64,000 bases of DNA from Arthrobacter sp. Leaf69 (GCF_001422645.1 NZ_LMLR01000010.1:1-64000), one strand, 5' to 3'; shown: positions 1 through 10,805, counted from the stretch's first letter. Numbers and translations: made by a program. Notes: generated from the sequence alone by a model not told the origin.

Positions 1-194
1 CCCACCGTCGTACCTCCCAAAACCAGCCAAAAACACCAGACCACACCACGGGGTGGCGGGCCCGGCAAATTCAACCAATTCAATACAATAAATTGGTATC
101 AACAAACTTGGCACACTATTGAGTTCTCAAACAACAGACACACCCGGCACCACCACAACCAATCGGTCGCGGATCGCTCCGGAGCAACTTTTCA
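1..194 (-). other. rRNA operon leader (transcribed, 16S lies left of window)
   Basis: This stretch has no credible reading frame. Read on the minus strand it carries a BoxA antitermination motif followed by an AT-rich stretch, as in actinobacterial pre-16S leaders, and two promoters lie just upstream of it. The 16S gene itself is not in the window, so I infer that it begins a short way to the left. The alternative, a 16S-23S spacer, fits less well because promoters precede it and no rRNA follows on the right. Confidence 0.6.
119..136 (-). promoter_or_regulatory. BoxA antitermination element
   Basis: The minus strand reads TGTTGTTTGAGAACTCAA, which matches the BoxA core (TGTTTGAGAACTC) of actinobacterial rRNA leaders, where the NusB/NusE complex binds to keep RNA polymerase processive. 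It sits about 60 bases downstream of the nearer promoter. Confidence 0.65.
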
Positions 195-223
195 AACTTA
201 CCGGGCCGCTTCACCCTTGTCAA
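195..223 (-). promoter_or_regulatory. rRNA operon promoter, proximal
   Basis: On the minus strand there is TTGACA (218-223), a 17-base spacer and TAAGTT (195-200), close to the sigma-70/SigA consensus. It fires leftward into the BoxA leader. Confidence 0.6.
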
Positions 224-303
224 ATCCGCGTTCCGACTCAGTCTCGCCGTGAGGCATCTGGGTCGTCGTGGCGGATCAACTCCGGGGAGCAGCGCGGAAA
301 TAA

Positions 304-332
304 ACTCTACCACCACTTTGCCCTGGTGACAA
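304..332 (-). promoter_or_regulatory. rRNA operon promoter, distal
   Basis: On the minus strand there is TTGTCA (327-332), a 17-base spacer and TAGAGT (304-309). With the proximal promoter it forms the tandem pair usual for rrn operons. It lies about 35 bases beyond the mak-glgB terminator. Confidence 0.55.
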
Positions 333-368
333 AGGGGCGCCGGCGGGCCCTCCGGTCGAGCGCTGGAA

Positions 369-395
369 AGCCCGGAATCACGGGGATTCCGGGCT
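369..395 (-). terminator. terminator after mak-glgB
   Basis: A perfect 11-bp stem (AGCCCGGAATC / GATTCCGGGCT) with a 5-base loop lies 47 bases past the mak-glgB stop on the same strand, followed by TTCC. It separates the glycogen operon from the rRNA promoters. Confidence 0.7.
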
Positions 396-441
396 CTTCA
401 GCGACACCCAGGCCAGCGCCCGCAGGGACCGCGGGCCGGCG

Positions 442-3400
442 TCAGCTCACCGGCTTGAAGAACGCGGCTCCCAGGGGAGGCAGCGTGACGGCAAGGGTCG
501 CGGGCTGGCCGTCGGTGCCATCCTCCGTGGCCGTCAGCGTGCCCCCGTTCAGGACACCGGAGCCACCGTACGTGTCGGCGTCGGTGTTCAGCACTTCCTG
601 CCATTCCCCCGCCACCGGGACGCCGAGGCGGAAGTCGGCGTGCGGTCCCCCGGAGAAGTTGAAGGTGCACACCAGCGGGTTTCCCGCGGCATCCCGGCGG
701 ATGAAGGTCAGGACGTTGCGGTCCGAGTCCCCGCCGTTGATCCACTGGAAGCCGGCGGGGTCGTTGTCTTGTTCGTAGAGCGCCGGGGTGGCGCTGTACA
801 GCTCATTGAGGTCCTTGGTCAGGAGCTGCATTCCGCGGTGCGCGGGGATTTCGGCCAGCCACCAGTCCAGACCGTGCTGCTCGGACCATTCGGCTTCCTG
901 GCCGAATTCGGTGCCCATGAAGATCAGCTGCTTGCCCGGGTGGGCCCACTGGTAGCCCAGGAAGGCGCGCAGGTTGGCCAGCTGCTGCCAGCGGTCACCG
1001 GGCATCTTGCGAAGCATCGAACCCTTGCCGTGCACTACTTCGTCGTGGCTGATCGGCAACAGGAAGTTCTCCGTGTAGGCGTAGACCATGGAGAACGTGA
1101 TGGTGCCGTGGTGCCAGCGGCGGTTGAACGGGTCCTCGGAAATGTACTTGAGCGAATCGTGCATCCAGCCCATGTTCCATTTGATCCCGAAGCCCAGGCC
1201 GCCCTGGCTCGTGGGTGCGGTGACACCCGGGAACGCGGTTGATTCCTCGGCGATCATGACCGCTCCGGGGTGGGTCTTGTAGACCGTGGCGTTGACTTCC
1301 TGCAGGAAGGAGATCGCCTCAAGGTTTTCCCGTCCGCCGAAACGGTTCGGCTGCCACTGCCCTTCCTCGCGGGAGTAGTCGAGGTAGAGCATCGAGGCGA
1401 CGGCGTCCACTCGCAGGCCGTCGATGTGGAATTCGTCGAGCCAGTACAGCGCGTTGGCGACGAGGAAGTTCCGGACTTCGCTGCGGCCGAAGTCGAAGAT
1501 CAGCGTTCCCCAGTCCGGGTGTTCGCCGAGGTTCGGGTCGGCATGCTCGTACAAGGCTTCGCCGTCGAACCGGGCGAGCGCCCATTCATCCTTGGGGAAG
1601 TGCGCCGGGACCCAGTCCAGCAGCACGCCGATGCCGGCCTGGTGGAGTTCGTCCACGAGGTACCGGAATTCGTCGGGATGGCCGAAGCGTGATGTCGGGG
1701 CGAAGTACGACGTGACCTGATAGCCCCAGGATCCGCCGAAGGGGTGCTCGGCCACCGGCATGAACTCCACGTGCGTGAAACCGAGCCACTTGACGTAGGC
1801 CACCAGCTCCTTGGCCAGTTCCCGGTAGCTGAGGCCTACCCGCCACGAGCCGAGGTGCACTTCGTAGACGCTCATCGGCGAGTTGTGCGGATCCCGTCCG
1901 GCCCGGGCCTCCATCCACTCCGCGTCCTTGAAGGCGTAGGAGGGTTCGACGACGCGCGACGCCGTCAGCGGCGGAACCTCGGTGCCGAAGGCCATCGGAT
2001 CCGCTTTCTCCACCCAGTAGCCGTCTCTGGTCCGGATTTCAAATTTGTAGCACGCCCCTGCTAGAACGCCGGGGAGGAAGAGTTCCCAGACCCCGGAGGA
2101 GCCGAGGGACCGCATGGAGTGCTGCCGTCCGTCCCAGCCGTTGAAGTCGCCCTTGACCCGGACCGCCTGGGCGTTCGGGGCCCACACGGCGAAGGACACA
2201 CCGTCGACGTCGCCCATGCCGGACTTGTAGTGCTGGACGTGCGCGCCGAGCACATCCCAGAGACGCTCGTGGCGGCCTTCACCGATCAAATGCAGGTCGA
2301 GCTCGCCAATAGTGGGCAGGTAACGGTAGGGGTCATCGGCCGGCTGCGGCGCCTGGCCCTCGTACGTCACTTCCAGCCGGTAGTCCGGCACATGGCCCTG
2401 CTCCAGCGGTTCCAGCACGGCAACCCACACGCCGCCGAACTCATGTGTCATCGGGAAGGTGCCGGCAGCGGTCACAACAGCGACGGCTTCGGCGAGGTGC
2501 TTGACCGTGCGGATGGTGACATGCCCGTGGTCATCGAGGTGCGCGCCCAAGACCGAGTGGGGGGCGTGGTGCTCGCCGGCGGCGACCCTCGCCAGGGTCT
2601 CCGCATCCACCTGGAGTGGACTTCCGGGACGATCGATACGTGCTGAACCTGTCATTTTGATACCTTCCGCTGCGGCTTCGGCCGGAACGCCGGAGCCTGT
2701 ACTGCCGAGGAGACGACGTGATGCGTTGACCGGAATGGAGAGCCAGTCCGGCCTGTTCCGTAGTTCGTAGATGACTTCGTAGAGTGCCTTGTCGAGCCAC
2801 AGTGCCACGAAAAGAGGCGAATCGCGGTCGATACTGCCGGGAATGACGTCCGCGTAGCCGGCCAGGAAGGCCTCGGCGCAGTCGTCGACCCAGGTTTCCG
2901 GGACGTCTGCGTCCGGGTGCTCGCGGACGGCCGCGCCGGCGGCGTAGTCAAAGGACCGCAGCATTCCGACGACGTCACGCAGTGGGACGTCCGGGAAATT
3001 CCGTTCCGAAATCGGCCGGAGCGGCTCCCCCTCAAAATCGAGGATGGCCCAGCGGGGCGACTTCCCGCGGCCACCCGGAACCTGGAGGATCTGGCCCAGG
3101 TGGAGGTCACCGTGGATCCGTTGCAGGGAACCGGCGCCGCTGCCCTCAAGCCGCAGGAGGAGACGGTCCAGCGCGTCGTCGTAGGGGCCGACGGCGGCCC
3201 CGGCCTGGGCCCAGGACTGCCGCACCCTCTGGGCGACGCCGGGCGCGATGTCACTTCCCGGGGCGGATTCGGACGCGACGCCAAGCGCCTCGGCCAAGCG
3301 GCGGTGCACCGTCGCGGTGGCGGCGCCGAGTGCGTGTGCCTCGGCGGTGAAATCCTGGCCGCGGCTCGCCGCGTTGACGGCCAGCCGCCAGGCGTCCAGT

Positions 3401-4158
3401 CCGCCGGCGAGGAACTCGTGCGCCACGGCCAGTTCACCGCGAGCGGGGCGGTCGCGTTGTTCCCCGGCCGGCGCGTCCCACTCCCCGGTGACCCACCCCA
3501 GGGTTGCCGGCACTTCAAAGGTGCGCCCGGCGGTCAGGGCTGCGCCGATTTCCACTTCCGGGTTTTGGCCCTCGGAGAGCACCCGGAAGAACTTCAGGAT
3601 CGCGGCCGACTGGCCGTCTTCGACGATCACCGAACTGTTGGACTGCTCGCCGGAGAGGACCTTCACGACGCCGGTGGCCCGTGGCAGGATGTAGCCGGAC
3701 TCAACGAGGTGGCCTGAGGCGTTCCCGGTCGGAATGGTGCCGCCGAGGCGCATCAGCTCCAGCCACGCGGCGATGAACTCGGGGTCGTGGACGCCGTCGT
3801 AAATCCACCGGGCGTCGGGCGCCCCCACGGCGTCGGGCGCCCCGGCGGCCCCGGCGGGGCCCGGTACGGATATCCGCCCGATCAGCCCTGCTTCCGCCCC
3901 GCCTAGCGGGGAACGCCGAATGCTGAGCGGGACCTGGACGACGTCGGTACGGGAGCCGTCCGGCGTCGGGTAGCTCACGGCCAGCAGCAGCACCTCGAGT
4001 CCGGCCGCAGCTGGTGCGCCGCCGGGTTCGCCGGCCAGGCTCAGGCGCCCGGCCGGCTCGAAGCTGAACGCCGCGCTTTTGACGGGGAACCATCGCTGGC
4101 GCGGGAGCCAGCCGCCGAGCAGTCCGCTCAGGGCAGGGGTAAGGGTGGGTCGGGTCAT
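442..4158 (-). CDS. glgB: maltokinase - 1,4-alpha-glucan branching enzyme fusion
   Basis: A 1238-residue protein joins two enzymes that are usually separate. Residues 1 to about 495 match maltokinase (Mak/Pep2), which makes maltose-1-phosphate from maltose and ATP; the kinase-fold motifs HGDLHLGQ and LDFEG are visible. Residues 502-1238 form a full-length branching enzyme: a carbohydrate-binding N-terminal part, then a GH13 barrel with [11 protein letters not shown] (nucleophile Asp), AEESTAFPG (acid Glu) and SHDEVVHG. The ATG at 4158 lies one base after the treS stop and has GAAGG six bases upstream. At the junction, Met502 (ATG at 2653-2655) is preceded by GGAAGGT at good spacing, so free GlgB may also be made. 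An Ala/Gly/Pro-rich stretch near residues 110-120 contains a short DNA duplication (3812-3843). It is the last gene of the glgE-treS-mak-glgB operon. Confidence 0.92.
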   Translation of the reverse strand: MTRPTLTPALSGLLGGWLPRQRWFPVKSAAFSFEPAGRLSLAGEPGGAPAAAGLEVLLLAVSYPTPDGSRTDVVQVPLSIRRSPLGGAEAGLIGRISVPGPAGAAGAPDAVGAPDARWIYDGVHDPEFIAAWLELMRLGGTIPTGNASGHLVESGYILPRATGVVKVLSGEQSNSSVIVEDGQSAAILKFFRVLSEGQNPEVEIGAALTAGRTFEVPATLGWVTGEWDAPAGEQRDRPARGELAVAHEFLAGGLDAWRLAVNAASRGQDFTAEAHALGAATATVHRRLAEALGVASESAPGSDIAPGVAQRVRQSWAQAGAAVGPYDDALDRLLLRLEGSGAGSLQRIHGDLHLGQILQVPGGRGKSPRWAILDFEGEPLRPISERNFPDVPLRDVVGMLRSFDYAAGAAVREHPDADVPETWVDDCAEAFLAGYADVIPGSIDRDSPLFVALWLDKALYEVIYELRNRPDWLSIPVNASRRLLGSTGSGVPAEAAAEGIKMTGSARIDRPGSPLQVDAETLARVAAGEHHAPHSVLGAHLDDHGHVTIRTVKHLAEAVAVVTAAGTFPMTHEFGGVWVAVLEPLEQGHVPDYRLEVTYEGQAPQPADDPYRYLPTIGELDLHLIGEGRHERLWDVLGAHVQHYKSGMGDVDGVSFAVWAPNAQAVRVKGDFNGWDGRQHSMRSLGSSGVWELFLPGVLAGACYKFEIRTRDGYWVEKADPMAFGTEVPPLTASRVVEPSYAFKDAEWMEARAGRDPHNSPMSVYEVHLGSWRVGLSYRELAKELVAYVKWLGFTHVEFMPVAEHPFGGSWGYQVTSYFAPTSRFGHPDEFRYLVDELHQAGIGVLLDWVPAHFPKDEWALARFDGEALYEHADPNLGEHPDWGTLIFDFGRSEVRNFLVANALYWLDEFHIDGLRVDAVASMLYLDYSREEGQWQPNRFGGRENLEAISFLQEVNATVYKTHPGAVMIAEESTAFPGVTAPTSQGGLGFGIKWNMGWMHDSLKYISEDPFNRRWHHGTITFSMVYAYTENFLLPISHDEVVHGKGSMLRKMPGDRWQQLANLRAFLGYQWAHPGKQLIFMGTEFGQEAEWSEQHGLDWWLAEIPAHRGMQLLTKDLNELYSATPALYEQDNDPAGFQWINGGDSDRNVLTFIRRDAAGNPLVCTFNFSGGPHADFRLGVPVAGEWQEVLNTDADTYGGSGVLNGGTLTATEDGTDGQPATLAVTLPPLGAAFFKPVS

Positions 4159-4159
4159 C

Positions 4160-5956
4160 TCAGCCTTCGATGGACAGGATCGGCATGGCCTGCGTGTAGG
4201 GCGACGCCGGGTTGGAGGCGGCCGAGCGGATCCGCAGCCAGAAGAAGTCGTGGCTGCCCAGGGTCAGCGTCAGGGTTCCGTCGTCGGAGATCCCCGGGAA
4301 CGCCTGGCCGCCGAACACGTCCCGGAGGCCCCGGCCGGCGAACCTCGGTACCCGCAGGGTGGTGGCCACGGGGTGCTGGGACAGATTGAAGGCGCACAGG
4401 ATGGTCTCACTGTCCTCGCCGGCTGAGTTGCCTTCCTTCAGTTCCCGCAGGTAAGCGAGGACGACGTCGTGGTCTGCTTCGACGTGCTCGAAGCCGCCCA
4501 GGCCGAAGGCCGGGTGGTTCTTGCGGACACTGAGGATCTGGCGCGTCCAGCGCAGCAGCGAACCGGAATGGGCTGCTTCAGCTTCGACGTTGGCCATGCT
4601 GTAGTTGTAGACCAGCGACTGGATCACCGGGAGGTACAGCTTGCCGGGATCCGCATGGGAGAACCCGGCGTTGCGGTCCGGGTTCCACTGCATGGGCGTG
4701 CGGACGGCATCGCGGTCCTCGAGCCAGATGTTGTCCCCCATGCCGATCTCGTCCCCGTAGTACAGGAACGGGCTGCCGGGCAGGGAGAGCAGCAGGGCAT
4801 TGATGAGCTCGATCTCGGAGCGGGAGTTGTCCAGCAACGGCGCCAGCCGGCGCCGGATGCCGATGTTGGCGCGCATACGCGGGTCCGGCGCGTACCAGCC
4901 GAGCATGGCGGCGCGCTCGTCGGCGGTAACCATTTCCAGGGTCAACTCGTCATGGTTCCGCAGGAAAGTGCCCCACTGGGCGCCGTCCGGAATGTCCGGG
5001 GTGTCCTTCATCGTCTCGATGATGGGCGCGGCCTTCTGGTCGCGCAACGCGTAGTACAGCCGCGGCATGATCGGGAAGTGGAAGGCCATGTGGCATTCCG
5101 GTTCCTCCTGCGTGCCGAAGTACTCGACGACTTCAGCGGGCGGCTGGTTGGCCTCGGCGATGATCACGCGGCCCGGGTAGCTTTCGTCGACCATCTTGCG
5201 CAGCTTGCGCAGGAATTCGTGGGTCTGGGGCAGGTTCTCGCAGTTGGTGCCCTCTTCCTCGAAGAGGTACGGGATGGCGTCCGCACGGAAGCCGTCAATG
5301 CCCTGGTCCAGCCAGAAACGCACGACGTCGAAGAGCGCGTCGATGACTTTGGGGTTCTCAAAGTTGAGATCCGGCTGGTGGCTGAAGAAGCGGTGCCAGA
5401 AGAACTGGCGCCGGATCGGGTCGAAGGTCCAGTTGGATTCCTCGGTGTCCACGAAGATGATGCGGGCGTCTTCGTACTTCTCGTCCGTGTCGCTCCAGAC
5501 GTAGAAGTCGCCGAAGGGTCCGTCCGGATCCTTGCGCGATTCCTGGAACCAGGGGTGCTGATCCGAGGTGTGGTTCAGCGGAAGGTCAATAATCACGCGC
5601 ACGCCACGGGCGTGGGCCTCCGCGACGAGGCGCTTGAAATCGCTGATGGTGCCGAATTCGTCAAGCACGGAGTTGTAGTCCGAGATGTCGTAGCCGCCGT
5701 CCCGGAGCGGCGACTGGAAGAACGGCGGGAGCCAGAGGCAGTCGACGCCGAGCCACTGCAGGTAATCCAGCTTGTCGATCAGCCCGTGGAAATCGCCGGA
5801 GCCGTCACCGTTTCCGTCGGCAAACCCCCGGACCAGCACCTCGTAGAACACCGCCTTGCGGTACCAGTGCGGATCATGCTGGAGGCCGGGCGCGTTCAGT
5901 TCAAAGGTCCCCTTCGGGCTGAAGTGCTGGTTGGGGTTTGTCGGGCCGAAACTCAC
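4160..5956 (-). CDS. treS: trehalose synthase / maltose alpha-D-glucosyltransferase
   Basis: This 598-residue GH13 enzyme interconverts trehalose and maltose in the cytoplasm; here its maltose would feed the adjacent maltokinase. Visible family motifs are [41 protein letters not shown] with the nucleophile Asp, IIAEANQPP with the acid Glu, and [11 protein letters not shown]. The length is normal for TreS without a fused maltokinase, which fits the kinase being on the next gene instead. The GTG start at 5956 has GGAGG eight bases upstream, lying across the glgE stop. It is separated by 5 bases from glgE and 1 base from mak-glgB, so the three are very likely cotranscribed and translationally coupled. 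Confidence 0.94.
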   Translation of the reverse strand: MSFGPTNPNQHFSPKGTFELNAPGLQHDPHWYRKAVFYEVLVRGFADGNGDGSGDFHGLIDKLDYLQWLGVDCLWLPPFFQSPLRDGGYDISDYNSVLDEFGTISDFKRLVAEAHARGVRVIIDLPLNHTSDQHPWFQESRKDPDGPFGDFYVWSDTDEKYEDARIIFVDTEESNWTFDPIRRQFFWHRFFSHQPDLNFENPKVIDALFDVVRFWLDQGIDGFRADAIPYLFEEEGTNCENLPQTHEFLRKLRKMVDESYPGRVIIAEANQPPAEVVEYFGTQEEPECHMAFHFPIMPRLYYALRDQKAAPIIETMKDTPDIPDGAQWGTFLRNHDELTLEMVTADERAAMLGWYAPDPRMRANIGIRRRLAPLLDNSRSEIELINALLLSLPGSPFLYYGDEIGMGDNIWLEDRDAVRTPMQWNPDRNAGFSHADPGKLYLPVIQSLVYNYSMANVEAEAAHSGSLLRWTRQILSVRKNHPAFGLGGFEHVEADHDVVLAYLRELKEGNSAGEDSETILCAFNLSQHPVATTLRVPRFAGRGLRDVFGGQAFPGISDDGTLTLTLGSHDFFWLRIRSAASNPASPYTQAMPILSIEG

Positions 5957-5961
5957 TCGTT

Positions 5962-8031
5962 CTACCTCCGGATGCTAAGAATGTGTGCGGGTTCTACATG
6001 GGCGTCCAGTCGAACGTAGTTGTACTCCCCCCATTCCCAGCTCTCGCCGGTCAGCAGATCATCCACCATAAAACGGCCATTGTGCGTCAGGTTCTCCGGA
6101 TCCAGCTCGAGCGCTGCCAGGTCCAGGGTCACCGTGCTCTCACGGATGCCGTGCGGGTCCACGTTGACGACGATGATCAGGGTGTCCTTTGTGCCGTCGG
6201 GAAGGGTCTTGTGCTTCGAGAAGACCACCGTGGCGTTGTCCGTGCTTGCGTGCACCGTCAGGTTCTGCAGGTCCCCCAGGGCGGGGTGGGCGCGGCGGAT
6301 CGCGTTGAGCCGGGTCAGGTACGGGGCCAGGCTGCGGCCGGATTCGGCCGCGGCGTCCCAGTCGCGGGCCTTGTACTCGAACTTTTCGTTGTCGATGTAC
6401 TCCTCGGCGCCGGGCCGGGCCACATGCTCGTAGAGTTCGAAGCCGGCGTAGACGCCCCAGATGGGACTCGCCGTGGCAGCCAGCGCCGCCCGGATCTTGA
6501 ACGCGGGCGGCCCGCCATACTGCAGGAACTCGGTCAGGATGTCGGGGGTGTTGACGAAGAAGTTCGGCCGGAAGAAAGCCGGCGACTCGTGGCTGACCTC
6601 CTGGAAGTACTCCTCCAGTTCCTCCTTGGTGTTCCGCCAGGTGAAGTACGTGTAGGACTGCTGGAAGCCGGCGCGTCCCAGTGCGTGCATCATGGCCGGG
6701 CGGGTGAACGCCTCGGCGAGGAAGACGACGTCGGGGTGCTTCTTGTTGACCTTGGCGATCAGCCATTCCCAGAACCACACCGGTTTGGTGTGCGGGTTGT
6801 CGACGCGGAAGATCTTGACGCCGTGGCTTACCCAGAGGAGGACGATGCGCAGGATCTCGTTGGACAGGCCTGCGGGATCGTTGTCGAAGTTGAGCGGGAA
6901 GATGTCCTGGTACTTCTTCGGCGGGTTCTCCGCGTAGGCGATGCTGCCGTCGACGCGGGTGGTGAACCACTCGGGGTGGCTCGCGACCCACGGGTGGTCC
7001 GGCGCAGCCTGCAGCGCCAGGTCGAGGGCGACTTCCAGCCCCAGCTCCCCGGCCCGCGCCACAAAGGCGTCGAAGTCCTCAAAGGTGCCGAGGTCCGGAT
7101 GGATGGCGTCATGGCCGCCCTCCTTGGCGCCGATGGCCCACGGGGAACCGGGATCGTGCGGTCCGGCCAGCAGGGTGTTGTTCGGGCCCTTGCGGTGCTG
7201 GATGCCGATCGGGTGGATCGGAGGCATGTAGATGATGTCGAAGCCCATGGCTGCGACGGCGTCGAGCCGCCTGGCGGCGGTGCGGAAGGTGCCGGAGGTC
7301 CACTCGCCGGTGGCGTGATCCTGGACGGCGCCCTCGGACCGGGGGAAGAATTCGTACCAGGAGCCCCGGCCTGCGAGCTCGCGCTCCACCAGCAGGGGGT
7401 AATTTTCGGAGACGGTGACCAGTTCGCGGATCGGCTGGCGGTCGACGACGGCGGCCACCTCCGGGCTGAAACCGGCGGCGAGCCGCTCCTCGGGCGTCTT
7501 GCCGGCATCGTTGAGCCCGACGACGGCCATCCGCAGCGTTCGCCGGTCGGCGGACGGGCGCGAGGAGTCCTCGGACGCTTCGGTGAGCAGTGCGGCGCCT
7601 TCGGCCAGCATGAGTTCTACGTCGATGCCGGCTTCCACCTTGACCTCGGCGTTGTGGTGCCAGGTGCCGTAGCGGTCGTGCCAGGCTTCGATCACGAAGG
7701 ACCAGTTGCCCGTGGTGGTCGGGGTCAGCAGACCTTCCCAGCGGTCGGTTCCCTTGCCTCGGTCGCCGCGGGGCGGGGCGAGACGGACGCGCTGGCGTTC
7801 CTTGCCGCGGGGATCCAGGAGGACGGCGCTGACGCCGAGCAGGTCGTGGCCTTCGCGGAAGGCGGTGGCGCCCACCACCAGGGTTTCTCCCACAACGGCT
7901 TTGGCGGGGAATTTCCCGCCGTCAACCGCCGGCTGTACGGCGGTGATCGGAAAACGGCCAAAGCGAAGGCCGTCCGTGATCAGGGCCTTCGGCTTTTGCT
8001 TGGACACGGCACTGGTTCGCGAGTTAGTCAC
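5962..8031 (-). CDS. glgE: alpha-1,4-glucan:maltose-1-phosphate maltosyltransferase
   Basis: GlgE (689 residues, GH13_3) transfers maltosyl units from maltose-1-phosphate to the non-reducing end of alpha-1,4-glucans. The sequence shows an N-terminal beta-sandwich region (about 1-200), then WYEFFPRSEGA, the barrel motif YMPPIHPIG, FRVDNPHTKP with the nucleophile Asp, and FLAEAFTRPAMM with the acid Glu. It is the first gene of the glgE-treS-mak-glgB operon, which supplies its substrate. The chosen start is the GTG at 8031; its ribosome-binding site is weak, and no closer start looks better. No glgA, glgC or glgM lies in the window, so the glycogen made here would depend on the trehalose route unless those genes are elsewhere. 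Confidence 0.93.
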   Translation of the reverse strand: MTNSRTSAVSKQKPKALITDGLRFGRFPITAVQPAVDGGKFPAKAVVGETLVVGATAFREGHDLLGVSAVLLDPRGKERQRVRLAPPRGDRGKGTDRWEGLLTPTTTGNWSFVIEAWHDRYGTWHHNAEVKVEAGIDVELMLAEGAALLTEASEDSSRPSADRRTLRMAVVGLNDAGKTPEERLAAGFSPEVAAVVDRQPIRELVTVSENYPLLVERELAGRGSWYEFFPRSEGAVQDHATGEWTSGTFRTAARRLDAVAAMGFDIIYMPPIHPIGIQHRKGPNNTLLAGPHDPGSPWAIGAKEGGHDAIHPDLGTFEDFDAFVARAGELGLEVALDLALQAAPDHPWVASHPEWFTTRVDGSIAYAENPPKKYQDIFPLNFDNDPAGLSNEILRIVLLWVSHGVKIFRVDNPHTKPVWFWEWLIAKVNKKHPDVVFLAEAFTRPAMMHALGRAGFQQSYTYFTWRNTKEELEEYFQEVSHESPAFFRPNFFVNTPDILTEFLQYGGPPAFKIRAALAATASPIWGVYAGFELYEHVARPGAEEYIDNEKFEYKARDWDAAAESGRSLAPYLTRLNAIRRAHPALGDLQNLTVHASTDNATVVFSKHKTLPDGTKDTLIIVVNVDPHGIRESTVTLDLAALELDPENLTHNGRFMVDDLLTGESWEWGEYNYVRLDAHVEPAHILSIRR

Positions 8032-8173
8032 AGGCTCGACGTTATCGACAAATCGGCCAGATTGCTAAGGCTGCTCCGTTTTTCCAATGGTTTTCCGGAA
8101 GCCTGTCCGTCATTTATACAAAAGAAACTTAAACCGGTTCCGGGCCTCCGACTTGTCCGTTAGTGTTTCGCAG
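8032..8173. promoter_or_regulatory. divergent glgE/glgP promoter region
   Basis: These 142 bases separate the anabolic operon (left) from glgP (right) and are AT-rich in the middle (8112-8135). On the minus strand TATAAA is a plausible -10 for glgE, and on the plus strand TATACA is one for glgP. Neither has a convincing -35, so the exact promoters are uncertain. Confidence 0.4.
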
Positions 8174-10792
8174 GTGAAGGCAATCCGCAGATTTACCGTC
8201 CGAACCGTTCTTCCCGAGCCGATCCGGCCGCTTGCTCGCCTCGCCACCAATCTCCGGTGGTCCTGGCACCGGCCCACCCGGCAGCTGTTCGAGAGCCTGA
8301 ATCCGAAGATCTGGGCCGAAAGCTCGCACGATCCGGTGAGCTTCCTCGGCCTTGTCAGCCGGGAGGAACTGCAACGCCTCGCCGCGGACCAGGACGTGGT
8401 GCGCCGGGTCCATGCTGCCGCCGAAGACCTCGACCGGTACCTCGAGCAGCCCCGCTGGTACCAGAGCCTTGGCGACGGGGCACCGGCGTGCATCGCCTAC
8501 TTCTCCCCCGAGTTCGGCATCACCGAGGTGCTGCCGCAGTACTCCGGCGGCCTCGGCATCCTGGCCGGCGATCACCTGAAGGCAGCATCGGATCTGGGCG
8601 TGCCGCTGATCGGCGTCGGGCTGCTCTACCAGGCCGGCTATTTCAAGCAGTCACTGTCCCGTGACGCCTGGCAGCAGGAAACCTATCCCGTCCTTGATCC
8701 GGACGGGCTGCCGCTGACCCTCCTGCGCGAGGCCTCCGCGGACGGCAACGGCAAGCCCCTCCAGATCTCGCTTCCGCTCCCCCACGGCCGCCGGCTGCTG
8801 GCGCACGTCTGGCGCGCCGACGTCGGGCGTGTCCCGCTTCTGCTCCTGGACTCCAACGTTCCCGGCAACGACGAAGCCGCGCGCGGCATCACCGACCGTC
8901 TGTACGGCGGCGGCGGCGACCACCGCCTCCAGCAGGAACTCCTGCTGGGCATGGGAGGCGTCAAGGCGCTGCGCGCCTTCCAGAAGCTCACCGGCAGCCC
9001 CGCGCCTGAGGTGTTCCACACCAACGAGGGACACGCCGGTTTCCTGGGAGTGGAACGCATCCAGGAATTGATGTCCGGGGAGAGTCCGCTGAGCTGGGAC
9101 GAAGCACTGGCCGCCGGGCGCGCCTCCACCGTATTCACCACCCACACGCCGGTCCCTGCCGGCATCGACCGCTTTGAGGTCTCGCAGATCCAGCACTTCT
9201 TCGACGCCGGCCTGGCTCCGGACGTGCCGGTGGCCAAGATCCTGAACCTGGGCCGCGAGGACTACACCGACGGCAATCCGTTCGTTTTCAACATGGCCGT
9301 TATGGGCCTGCGGCTGGCACAGCGCGCCAACGGGGTGGCCAAGCTGCACGGCGTGGTGTCCCGCGGAATGTTCTCCGCGTTGTGGCCCGGATTCGACCAC
9401 TCCGAGGTTCCCATCACGTCGGTCACCAACGGCGTGCATGTGCCCACGTGGGTTGACCCGCGCGTTTCCGCCCTGGCCCGTGACCAGTTCGGTTCCGACG
9501 CCGAAGAGCCGGGCCGCTGGGACCTCACCTACAACGTCAGCGACGAGGACGTCTGGGCCCTCCGCCGCGAGCTGCGCGTGTCCCTCGTGGAGGACGTCCG
9601 GCGCCGGCTCCGGGCCGCCTGGAAGAAGCGCGGCGCGGCCGACGCCGAGCTCGCCTGGACGGATTCCGTGCTGGACCCGGACATCCTGACCATCGGCTTC
9701 GCCCGGCGGGTGCCCACCTACAAGCGGCTCACCCTTATGCTCCGCGAGCCCGAAAGGCTCAAGGCCCTGCTGCTGCACAAGACCCACCCGATCCAGCTGG
9801 TCATCGCGGGCAAGTCGCACCCGGCCGACGACGCGGGCAAGAAGATGATCCAGGACCTCGTCCGGTTCACCGACGACCCGGCCGTTCGGCACCGGATCGC
9901 GTTCCTGCCGAACTACGACATCGCCATGGCCCGGACCCTGTTCCCGGGCTGCGATGTGTGGCTGAACAACCCGCTGCGTCCGCTTGAGGCGTGCGGCACC
10001 TCCGGCATGAAGGCCGCCCTGAACGGCTCGCTCAACCTCTCCGTCCTGGACGGCTGGTGGGACGAGATGTACGACGGCGAGAACGGCTGGGCGATTCCGA
10101 CCGCCAACAATGGAGCATCCCCCGAGGAACGCGACGACATCGAGGCTGCGGCGCTGTACGAGCTGCTGGAGACGCAGGTGGCACCGCGCTTCTACGGCCT
10201 GACGGTGTCCGACGGCGCCGGCGCCGCCGGACCTTCGCAGCCCGGACCGCAGGCTGTCCCCACGCATTGGGTCTCGATGATCAAGCACACCATGTCCCAC
10301 CTGGGTCCGGCAGTCTCCGCAGACCGGATGCTCAAGGACTACGTCAACGTCCTGTACCGGCCGGCCGCCGTCGCCGGCCGGCGGGCCGTGGCGGACAATT
10401 TTGCCGAGGCCAAGGCCCTGGCGTCGTGGACTTCCGCGGTCCGCGCCGCGTGGCCCCAGATCCAGGTGGAGCATGTGGACTCGGTGGGTGTGTCGGAGGA
10501 CCCGCAGATCGGCGACATGCTCCAGGTAAACGCCTACGTGGCCCTGCACGACCTCACCCCGGATGATGTGTCCGTCGAGGTGGCGTACGGCAAGGCTGAA
10601 GACAGCGACGAGCTGGCCGATGTCACGGTGGCGGAGCTGAAGGCGATTGAAGACCTCGGCAAGGGCCGGCACCTTTTCAGCGGAACCGTCGTGATCGACC
10701 GGTCCGGTTCCTTCGGCTACACGGTCCGGGTGCTCCCGAAGCACACGGCCCTCGCGTCGAAAGCCGAACTGGGCCTGATCGTGAACGCCTAG
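8174..10792 (+). CDS. glgP: glycogen phosphorylase (alpha-glucan phosphorylase)
   Basis: This 872-residue GT35 enzyme releases glucose-1-phosphate from alpha-glucan using pyridoxal phosphate. The C-terminal half has the active-site segment LNNPLRPLEACGTSGMKAAL, and the N-terminal region has the RLATNLRWSWHRPT motif of actinobacterial phosphorylases. The frame is open upstream, but I chose the GTG at 8174 because KAIRRFTVRT directly after it matches the usual beginning of the family and the 29 residues before it are unlike it. A Pro/Gly/Ala-rich insertion lies near residues 680-695. It is transcribed away from glgE, so synthesis and breakdown share a divergent control region. Confidence 0.93.
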   Translation: MKAIRRFTVRTVLPEPIRPLARLATNLRWSWHRPTRQLFESLNPKIWAESSHDPVSFLGLVSREELQRLAADQDVVRRVHAAAEDLDRYLEQPRWYQSLGDGAPACIAYFSPEFGITEVLPQYSGGLGILAGDHLKAASDLGVPLIGVGLLYQAGYFKQSLSRDAWQQETYPVLDPDGLPLTLLREASADGNGKPLQISLPLPHGRRLLAHVWRADVGRVPLLLLDSNVPGNDEAARGITDRLYGGGGDHRLQQELLLGMGGVKALRAFQKLTGSPAPEVFHTNEGHAGFLGVERIQELMSGESPLSWDEALAAGRASTVFTTHTPVPAGIDRFEVSQIQHFFDAGLAPDVPVAKILNLGREDYTDGNPFVFNMAVMGLRLAQRANGVAKLHGVVSRGMFSALWPGFDHSEVPITSVTNGVHVPTWVDPRVSALARDQFGSDAEEPGRWDLTYNVSDEDVWALRRELRVSLVEDVRRRLRAAWKKRGAADAELAWTDSVLDPDILTIGFARRVPTYKRLTLMLREPERLKALLLHKTHPIQLVIAGKSHPADDAGKKMIQDLVRFTDDPAVRHRIAFLPNYDIAMARTLFPGCDVWLNNPLRPLEACGTSGMKAALNGSLNLSVLDGWWDEMYDGENGWAIPTANNGASPEERDDIEAAALYELLETQVAPRFYGLTVSDGAGAAGPSQPGPQAVPTHWVSMIKHTMSHLGPAVSADRMLKDYVNVLYRPAAVAGRRAVADNFAEAKALASWTSAVRAAWPQIQVEHVDSVGVSEDPQIGDMLQVNAYVALHDLTPDDVSVEVAYGKAEDSDELADVTVAELKAIEDLGKGRHLFSGTVVIDRSGSFGYTVRVLPKHTALASKAELGLIVNA

Positions 10793-10805
10793 GGCCGCCG
10801 TTCCG

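Noticed and set aside
5938..8163. A long plus-strand open frame of about 740 codons opposite glgE
   Set aside because: It mirrors glgE exactly on the other strand and has no family motifs; high-GC codon bias opens antisense frames.
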